Assembly (NCBI GenBank): GCA_030549495.1
Contig: JAUIRK010000267.1
Span: 62,001-126,000 of the forward strand
Source: Nectonema munidae
Lineage: Eukaryota > Nematomorpha > Nectonematoida > Nectonematidae
Reading direction: 5' to 3'
Length of the DNA stretch: 64,000 nucleotides
Part shown: positions 56,041 through 64,000 of the stretch, in pieces
Numbering within the stretch: the first letter of the stretch is position 1
Layout: every line of letters starts with the position of its first letter
The notes under the pieces: model-generated
The model's database searches: none
Told to the model about the DNA's origin: nothing
The model's input: the letters and a program-made list of their open reading frames with translations, nothing else
Position numbers and translations under genes: made by a program

Positions 56041-56834
56041 ACTCAAAATTGAAAAATTTGCTACATAATTAACATAAGAGAGAAAGGAAACAAAATAAAC
56101 TAATAAAGCAATTTTAACTATTTTAAAATGGAACCGTCTATTCTCAGAATAATTTCAAAATAATAGGAGGCATAAAGAATGAGAGTTTATTTGATATTAG
56201 TTTTTATAAGCAGCAAAAGCCAACGTTTAAGTAGCTAACCCTTATAGGGTGATTGGTAGCACTTGTATTTTTTACATATTGTATAGAATCTTTTTATAAA
56301 ATTATTTAAGTCTAAAAACACAAAATCATTAAAAAATTATTTAAACTAACATCATTGCGTTTTTTGAATATTTTTCTCCACAAATAAAATTCTGACAGAT
56401 GTTATAAATAGATTAAGTACATTTTTAGCAACTGAAACATTTTGTTTTGATATTATATTTTTATTATAATAATCAACAAATTTTCTTAAAAAAAAAAGAT
56501 TTAATTAATTATGTACAGTGTTACTTATAAAATTTAACAATCGAACATTATAAAAAAATATCTCTGCTCAAATATTAAGAAAATAGAGTTTTCTTGCTTT
56601 TAAACTGAATAGCTAGTCAAAATATTCATTCCCAAATAACTATTGAAAAAAATTTCTTGAGTTGAAAAAATTAAAGTTTTCAAATGTTACAAAATGTAAC
56701 AAACGTAGTGACAAAGATTAAGTGACTTTTGTTGAAAAAAAATTCTTAGCGCGAGTCTAACAATATTCATTGATATAAAATTGTAACGATTGAAAACTAT
56801 TTTAATTAAACTCTAAATGCAAAGTAGACAGAAG
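56041..56834. other. AT-rich spacer
   Basis: No gene recognised. Confidence 0.4.
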
Positions 56835-57040
56835 CAGTGGTGTAGCCAAAAAAATTTGATAGGCGAGGGGGGGGGGGCACAATTTAAAAACAAAAAACTT
56901 GAGGAACATTATTTATACTTTCTTGATCCTTTCATTGGAGAAATTTTCGAAAACTGATATCTCATAAGATGCATGGGGGCACCATTAGGTACATAAGAGA
57001 ATGGGCACAGCCCCTCATGCCCAGCCTAGCTACGTCACTG
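56835..57040. mobile_element. Short hAT MITE
   Basis: The left end CAGTGGTGTAGCCA and the inverted right end CAGTGACGTAGCTAGGCTGG are flanked by GACAGAAG (56827-56834) and GAGAGAAG (57041-57048), an 8-bp duplication with one mismatch. 206 bp, with a poly-G run near the left end. Confidence 0.75.
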
Positions 57041-57049
57041 GAGAGAAGA

Positions 57050-57983
57050 GAGCTGAATGAGATAGGAGAGCTTAAACAAGAGAAGAGGGCTTGAGTGAAA
57101 GAAGAGAGCTTGAGTGAATGATTGACTTTTAGCAGAAAAAGCGGAAGAAAAAAACAAAGGAGACAGAAAGAGAAAATCTAGTGGATCATCATGTGTTTGC
57201 TCAAAAATACTAAAGGGGAGACACTGTGATAAACATTGCTTACTTGTGTGAATATTGAAACAATGGATTTATTATTATATAGCTCTCACGCATCGTCTGT
57301 AAAATATGTTTGAAAGGAATTTCAGAGCAGCTTGGCATGATGTTTGATTGATTCGAAAGTCTACATTCCTTCTTTTATTCTCTTATCTTATCTTACATGA
57401 TCATGTATTCGAATGATCATTACATTCTATAATGCGATCATCATACATGTTTTATGAACAAGCAGCAACTCTTACTTATAGAAAATTATGGGGGGGGGGG
57501 GGTTGTCTAGTATGTGTGGATAATCCGACCCGTCATGTGAGAAAAATAGAATATATATAATAGTTATATAAGATAGATAGTTCTTAAGGGGGTAATCTAT
57601 ATGCTTGTGATATATTAAATAATTTTGCCTATTTTCGTTCACACACTTTTCTATTTCAACCTTTTTTTCTTGCGTTAAATTCTGTTTACGTAGATAACCC
57701 ACGCTCCCGTTTTTACTGAAATAATTCTGATTAAAAAGTGGGGATTAAACGCGAGTGTTTACGGTATATACTTATGGGAATCAAATAAAATCGACAAAAA
57801 CTATTAATAAACATAGAAACTAGAATCTACTTTGTTTTATTTTTACTCATTTACATTATATTTTTTGTCTTCTTGTGCAAATTTCCTTTCTTTGTCCAGT
57901 GCATAGGGTATGGTGGATGCAATGCCCTATTCGCCTACACGCGTCCATTTGAGGAGCATAGGGAATGTTTCAAATTGTTAATA
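57050..57983. other. Spacer
   Basis: Purine-rich GAGAGAAGAG repeats at 57040-57190, a poly-G run at about 57491, mixed composition at 57240-57460 and 57880-57960. No gene recognised. Confidence 0.4.
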
Positions 57984-60333
57984 CAGTCAGATCCCGTTTA
58001 TCCGACAACCTCGCTATATCCGACACACTTTTTATGGTAACCATTTTCCATAATGAATTTAACCCCGTTATACCGACATTCATACTCCTACTCCGACACC
58101 GTTCTCATCAAACAAAATGTTCTCACCCTGTTCGGTAAATCTTGTTAATCCGACACAATTTATTTTATATTTCCGCTGAACACATCATATAATATAGAGG
58201 AGACTTATTATGACAAATAACAACAAATGAGCAAACTGCACTTTTCTATCTAAAGAAGATGACGAAAAGTAGGGCAAAGAAAAAGCAGCTATTTATGTGT
58301 AGAAAGCGTGATGAATGCAAGATGGTAACATAACTGATTTATGATTTTTATCATCAGTCACATGCGCAAACTAATGAAAGTGATTGCTACATGATGTTTG
58401 TACTAAGAATTATAAAAAATGTATAATAATCAATTACGTATATTTACTCTTTCTTACGTCTAGTTCATTGAAAAAAACTTTTAAAATATTCTTTTCCTTT
58501 TAACGAGTTTGTATTTAATTTGAACATCTATTTGAAAGTACAGAGGCGTTCCGCTGATAAAGTTAAATGTCAAATCAATCCTAAGAAAATTCCGTAGCAT
58601 CTTCCACTCTACTAAACAATCACGTGTGGACTTATCTGTAAATCAAAAACGTGAGATATGCATGTACAAAGCAGATCACCCCAGATCCACTCAACACGAG
58701 ATAGCTTCACACTTTTCAAATATTTATCAAACAATCATTGGCCGTTCGACAATAAGTAATTTTGTCCAAAAAAGAAAATATGTGTACTTCGCTTGCGTAG
58801 TGCAAAACATCAAGCAATGGAAAGTGCTTTGTATATGTGGTTCACGGACGTATCAGCTCGTGGCGCCTCAATAAATGATGATATTCTCATTTCGAAGGCT
58901 CGTGTATTTGGAAAAGATCTGAATGTTGGAAACCAGTTCAAATACTCTAGCGGTTGGCTTGACCGTTTCAAAAAACGTCATGGTATCAAATTTTTTATTA
59001 AACATGGAGAAAGCTCCAGTTGTAGCATGAATGAAGTTCAACAATTTAGAGAAAAAATGAAGAATGATCTTGAAAATTATGATCCAGAAAACATCTATAA
59101 CATGGATGAAACTGGCCTCTTTTTTCGTTTGGAGCCGAATGCTACTCTCGCAACTGGAGCCATGAAAGGTAAGAAAAAGAACAAAGAACGTCTTACAGTG
59201 GCACTTTGTGCCAACGCTAGTGCCACACACAAACTTAAACCGCTTGTAATCGCAAAATTTGCTCGCCCACGATGTTTTGGCAAAAATTTCGATCCCAAAG
59301 TTTATTGTGATTATTATTCAAATAAGTCAGCCTGGATGACCACAATTATTTTTTGATTTGGCTTAAAGACTTTGACACATGAGAGATGCCAAAAAAACAA
59401 GTGATTCTACTATGCGATAATGCCACCAGTCACAAACAAGCTGGACTAAAGCTCACAAACACCAGGATAGTTTTTTTGCCCCCAAACTCCACTTCACACA
59501 TCCAACCAATGGATGCTGGCATCATATGTAACTTTAAATTACATTATCGTAAATTCATTACACGCCATTTCATCCAATGTATTGATGATAAAGAAGATTT
59601 GAAAGTAAACGTAAGGCAAGCACTTGGTATGGTGTATAATGCCTGGGGTTTGGTTGAACAGACTACAGTCGTAAATTGTTGGAGACATACAGGCATTCTT
59701 GCTAAATCTTACCTTACAATGAATGTGACACATGTTGATAAACATAGAGATACAGAAAACACAAATTTATGTGAGTTTCAAGAATTACTCATTCGCCTCG
59801 AACCGGAGTTTGAGGAAGTAATGTCAGCAAGCGCTTATGCAAATGTTGATGCTCTAACATTGAAACATCTGAAATGTTAACTGAGCAACAAATCATCACT
59901 TTGAATACATCTTCTGAAGTAGAAAGTGACAAAAATTTGAAAGACGATGAAGATGATGAATATAAACCTCCAACTACTTTAGTTGAAGCTAGAAAAGCAC
60001 TTTCAACTGTTTTGAATTTCATTGAGTGCAACCCGAAACTACATTTTCGTCATCACCACAATATAATGGCTTTATACTATGATTTACAACCAAAATCAAT
60101 TGAAAGTTCGACTTCTATTAAAGATTTTTTTTGAAAAAGCTTGAAAGATATTTTTTAAATATTTTTTATACTTTTTAAACTCTGTTTGACAAGAATATAA
60201 ATAGTTATGCGTGAGCTGAGTGTTTCTATAGAAATTTGAAGTTACATTACAACAAACTTCATTAATCCGACATTTCGTAATCCGACAGAAAAAACTTAGG
60301 TACCAACGATGTCGGATTAACGAGGTCTGACTG
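57984..60333 (+). mobile_element. Tigger/pogo DNA transposon, nearly full length
   Basis: The left end CAGTCAGATCCCGTTTATCC and the inverted right end CAGTCAGACCTCGTTAATCC, with GACA-type subterminal repeats (TCCGACA several times at both ends), are flanked by TA at 57982-57983 and 60334-60335. The 2350-bp element contains a transposase spread over 58626-60134. Length and structure are those of a complete Tigger; only frame breaks in the gene make it inactive. It is a better-preserved relative of the elements at 11.2 and 51.4 kb. Confidence 0.9.
58626..60134 (+). pseudogene. Tigger (TIGD/CENP-B-type) transposase, disrupted
   Basis: Cut-and-paste DDD transposase. Parts in order: N-terminal helix-turn-helix at 58626-58790 (VNQKREICMYKADHP... 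TISNFVQKRK); CENP-B/Tc5-type HTH at about 58800-59010 (MWFTDVSARGASINDDILIS... SSGWLDRFKKRHGI); catalytic core at about 59040-59740. First Asp at 59105-59107 (NMDETGL), second at 59416-59418 (LLCDNATSH), third at 59512-59514 (QPMDAGI), giving 31 residues between the last two, typical for Tigger. The acidic C-terminal tail is at 59874-60134. Coding moves between frames about three times: after the first HTH, around 59345-59390, and near 59870. The protein cannot be made as it stands. Confidence 0.9.
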
Positions 60334-60335
60334 TA

Positions 60336-61130
60336 TATCATTTTTAACATTTTTATCACTTAATTTGTTTGAAGAAAATTTTTGACGGTGACTGACTTCG
60401 TTTTTAAAAAATCAAGCATCAACGAAAATACTGCACACCCCTGAATCGGTTCAATTATGTAAAGATTATAGCTATTATTGATTTTCATCTTTAAGACAAA
60501 AAATTCAGACGGGTGCAAAAAAATAATTTTTTAAAATTTCAATTGTGCACATAAAAGCATAAGAAAAAATGAAAAGGTAGAAAAGGGGCGTGTCTTAAAA
60601 AGAAATGTGTCATACCCATGAACTAGGGCAAAAGGATTTGAATTGGGATAGCAAGTCTTTGCACTTTTCGGAATCTTCGCCATTTTTATCTAAACACTTC
60701 CAGTATCTAAAAGTGAAAGGTTAATCTAGTAAATATAAAAATAAAATGATTTTTATTGATTAGTTTGTGCGAGTTATACCCAAAACGGTTAAACATCTCG
60801 AATTAATCATTTCATTAACTCAACCCTTCTGCCACCACTTAAACACCCCCCCCCCCCCTCAGTGCACAGCTAATGCAAAAAAGTAGATGTTTTTGGAAGG
60901 GAGTAAGAAAGGCGAGTGTCATTCGGAAAAATACAAATAAAGTGAAAGCTTGAAAGTAAAATGGGGAAAGTATGATAATAATCTTCTTCAAATTTGTTTA
61001 TGTATACATGAGAAATGCTATTCATTGATTTGATGGCTCATCTTTAGCAGCAGGGGAAAACTTATCACCTGAATAAAGTAAATTATTATATTTTTGATTG
61101 ATGCTCTTTTTGGCCAAGTGCAAGAAGCAT
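60336..61130. other. Spacer
   Basis: AT-rich with a poly-C run at about 60846-60858 followed by CTCAGTG. No gene recognised. Confidence 0.4.
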
Positions 61131-61144
61131 GTCATATTGCACAT

Positions 61145-62800
61145 CTATGCGATTTCTCCACTTGTTTTTAATCTCAAAAAGAGTGAAAAACTCCATTTTA
61201 AAAAGATATGTTGATGCAAAAGGAACTGAAAAAGTAAGTACTTTTTTAAAATGGTTGGAAATGAAATCAGTTGAGATGCCGAGAAATTTCCTAGAGATTT
61301 GTAGTCAAAATTGAATTTAGCAAATCCACCGTGTTGTAAAACTATGATCAAACAAACCAAGGGCTGTAATAGACCCCTGCAAGATAGCCATCTGATTTCT
61401 GTGTGATACAGGATAGTAATTTCGTTTTCAGCCAACACGTTCACAAAAGCTTGAAATAAACGATAGATCGCCATCTAATGAAGTTTACAATTTTCAAGCG
61501 TTCAAGGTAAAACATCTTCATGGTTTTTGCCGCTAATGAATAACGATGAAGAAGACCATGTGTGACTGTAGTGTCAGTACTTTCTATTTTAGAAGAGCAA
61601 CAAAATCAAAACGATTGCCTAATATTAAAGGTGCTCCATTTGTGTGCATACTGATCCAATCATTTACAAATCTAGTACCTGTTCTAAACAAAATTCTTTT
61701 AATAGCTTTTAAGTAGTTTCATTGGTTAACAAAATAAAAATCTCATAAATCTTACACGTGTGTCTCTAAATTTACAAAAAAATAACTTCATGAAATCAGC
61801 AAAATCAGAGAGTGGAAGCATTTTCAGCAAAAATTTAATGAGCTGTCTTTCACCCTTAAGGGATGCCTACATCCCAAGTTTAACCCTTTTTCTATGTTGA
61901 AGAGTATCTTGATTTAATTAAATAATTTCTTTGGCAACCAAATTTAAAGCCACTATATTCAAAATTTAGACTCGTTCTTGTTTTTTGCAGAAAAAAGGAA
62001 GATATTGTGTAAAAGAGGTAGAAATAAAAGAACCTTGAAAAAAAGCATTTTTGTATAAAGGTATGTTGTTGAATACAAAGCAAACAATTATTAAAATACT
62101 GCAAATACATTGTTGCTAATAACATAATAAACAACTTTAGTTCAAATCAAAAACAATGATATATGCATGAGTGATTGTTTGTATCATTGTTATACAATTT
62201 GGTTACCTTGCTTGCGAGATTCAATACCTCTTTATCTGGTCTGAACCTATAAAACAAATTTCGTTCAAGGTTTACAATGCTACGTGAAAGAATAAGAGTT
62301 AATACAATGCAGAAAACATCATTCCGATAGTGAACAAAGTTGTGGTCACTCTCATCAGTACAATCAACAAACTCTGCTTCAGTCCATAAATTTTCTCCTA
62401 TTTCTTCGTAGACAACAAGAAATTTCTAAAAAAGTCATTGTTGATGTTTTCCAAGAAAATCTCGTCTAAGTATCTGTCAATTAAAAGCTCTACTTGAGAC
62501 CATACACCCTTGCTCTTCGAGTGACATTAACTCATTAAAAACTTCTTTATTTATTGGAAATTCCTTTTGAATTTACAAGTGCATCCTTAAAATAAGGTTG
62601 AACTGTTTCATGAAATTGGTTATACAATTTTTATGTTATTTCCTTGTTGGCTTTGACTTGAAGTTTCACTGGCCTTCGATAGAAAGCTCATTAAAAAAAG
62701 GTTTTGTTTTCAGAAGTTATGCTTTCCAACTTTATAGTTAAAAATATTTTGCCAATGAAAACTTCTGATCACCACGCTCAACTTAAAACATATTTTCGAC
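61145..62800 (-). pseudogene. hAT-derived transposase relic of the ZBED5/FAM200/SCAND3 group
   Basis: Read on the minus strand from high to low coordinate: weak coding traces at 62700-62280 (for example LWTEAEFVDCTDESDHNF); about 61680-61560 with WIGSVCT and FDFVALLK; and 61474-61145 with AIYRLFQAFVNVLAENEITI then LYHTEIRWLSCRGLLQ. In the family this order is (S)CTDGAP, a helical stretch, then LL.HTE.RWLSRG, part of the hAT catalytic core. Many stops and frame changes make it an old relic. No terminal repeats were found. Confidence 0.6.
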
Positions 62801-62961
62801 ATCAAAATGGTTTTCTTATATCGATAGGCAAAAACAAGAAGAATATAATATAAATACGTTTTCCTTTATAAACAAATCATTTCAACCGTATTGCCATGAT
62901 GAAGTTGTTGAGCACAGAAAAAGAAATCCATTTAGTTTTGTACATGCCGGTTCTAATGATA

Positions 62962-63943
62962 AGTTGACATAAGTCGATTTTGTTATGTGGTGATATATCT
63001 AAAATGTAAGTTCAGGGCATACTACTTTCAATATGAGTCATGATCTTAAACACTTTAACTTCGTGATCTTTTTCGAACGCTATTTTGTCAGTTAATTAGC
63101 TTGGGTTCAAAACTATGGGATGAAAAAAAATAGGAGACCAAAATAAATGAACCCAAATGTGGAGTCCTTCTGCAAAACAGAGGGAGTTGACAGGTATGGT
63201 GACGGCTAATTAGAGCTGTTATACACACAATGCAGAAGCATACAACTGAGAGAAAAAATGGAGGGTGACCCCTTTAATATGTTATTTTCTTTTTTATGAA
63301 AATAAATCTGCTTAAAAGCTCATACTTAAAACAAACTTCTTAATAAAAAATAATAAATGAACACAGAAAAAAAAATTCAAAAATGTCACATATTATCATT
63401 TTTTACTTTATTGATTATTTCTTGTATACAAGAAAAAGATTAAATAATGAAAAATAGCTAAAAGCTGCTTATGTAGGGTGCGAAGTAAGCCCCCCCCCCC
63501 CCTCAGTGAAATAATTTTGCTCGTCCCAGGGGAGACTAAGAAATGTCCCTCCCAATGTCGCACATCTTACATGTAACCGTTTTTAGTAACATCCATACAT
63601 AAGCGGTAATGTTGCTGTATCTGCGCAGATGTGTTTTGATCGTCTCGATACTCGTATGCAATTCATATCTTTTCATTCTGCTTACGTTCTCAGAGTGATC
63701 CATCTACCAGACAGTCCTAAAACATGACTATGAAAAATATTGCGAAGTTGTAATGAGACTGCTCTATCGAATTTCTTTGACATGAACCAATGTGAAAGTG
63801 CGTATGTGTGTATTCATCATTCAGACTCTCATATGCATTGCGTATCATTTTGCTTAGGGGGCGTTTACAATTGACGTCAACTAAACTGGGGGTATCCAAA
63901 GTTGACATAAGTCGATTTTGTTATGTGGTGATATATCTAAAAG
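62962..63943. repeat. 43-bp direct repeat pair 0.9 kb apart
   Basis: GTTGACATAAGTCGATTTTG followed by TTATGTGGTGATATATCTAA occurs identically at 62963-63004 and 63901-63943. TTGACGTCAA-type palindromes lie beside the right copy (about 63873 and at the window edge). The interval has a poly-C run at about 63490 and no gene. It may be the edge of an element that continues beyond the window. Confidence 0.6.
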
Positions 63944-64000
63944 TTGACATGAGAGGGGAGGGGGTTGAAATTTATTAATAAAAAAAAAGGTTGACGTCAA

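Noticed and set aside
62962-63943. Direct repeats as ends of an LTR element
   Set aside because: Only about 43 bp long, no TG...CA borders, no coding between them and no primer-binding site.

Overview
The window looks like nuclear DNA of an invertebrate animal, most likely an arthropod. It is very AT-rich, has introns and AATAAA signals, encodes a cathepsin B and a hamlet/PRDM3/16-type zinc-finger protein, and is crowded with decayed DNA transposons. A copepod such as a sea louse would fit, but that is an inference and the species is not fixed by the sequence.

Host genes are sparse. At 102-556 are the last two coding exons of a cathepsin B protease. At about 12.79-18.1 kb is a non-coding snoRNA host gene. 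Very short exons (about 7-39 nt) alternate with introns that carry box C/D snoRNAs. Several snoRNAs can be named from guide pairing to conserved rRNA: U18 (two copies), U25, U15 (four good and two decayed copies), a U36/snR47-like guide, and guides for the 28S block containing CGAAAGATGG. Two more have boxes but no target I recognise. The plan resembles vertebrate UHG/SNHG1 and fly dUHG genes. At 48.4-49.5 kb a single large exon encodes five C2H2 fingers in the hamlet/EVI1 2+3 order.

The rest is mobile-element debris and AT-rich spacer. 0.9-4.4 kb: a solo hAT end, a LINE reverse-transcriptase scrap and two transposase relics of unassigned family. 6.58-9.9 kb: a minus-strand Jockey-like LINE, broken by a MITE and lacking the RT core. 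11.2-12.6 kb: a Tigger/pogo relic. 19.8-21.7 kb: a foldback element with arms of about 240-260 bp. 21.9-22.4, 39.8-40.2, 54.1-54.5 and 56.8-57.0 kb: small hAT elements with 8-bp target duplications. 23.8 kb: a piggyBac scrap. 24.5, 42.5 and 54.7 kb: small elements flanked by TTAA. 30.5-31.9, 32.2-32.6 and 61.1-62.8 kb: hAT transposase relics. 33.8, 34.3 and 54.6 kb: a palindromic repeat built of short A-rich units. 51.4-52.1 kb: a pogo-type MITE. 58.0-60.3 kb: a nearly full-length Tigger transposon with its DDD motif still readable.

The snoRNA cluster is the most interesting part. It shows snoRNA birth, tandem duplication and decay within one host gene. I saw no CRISPR array, bacterial operon or retroviral element. 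Boundaries called by eye are approximate.
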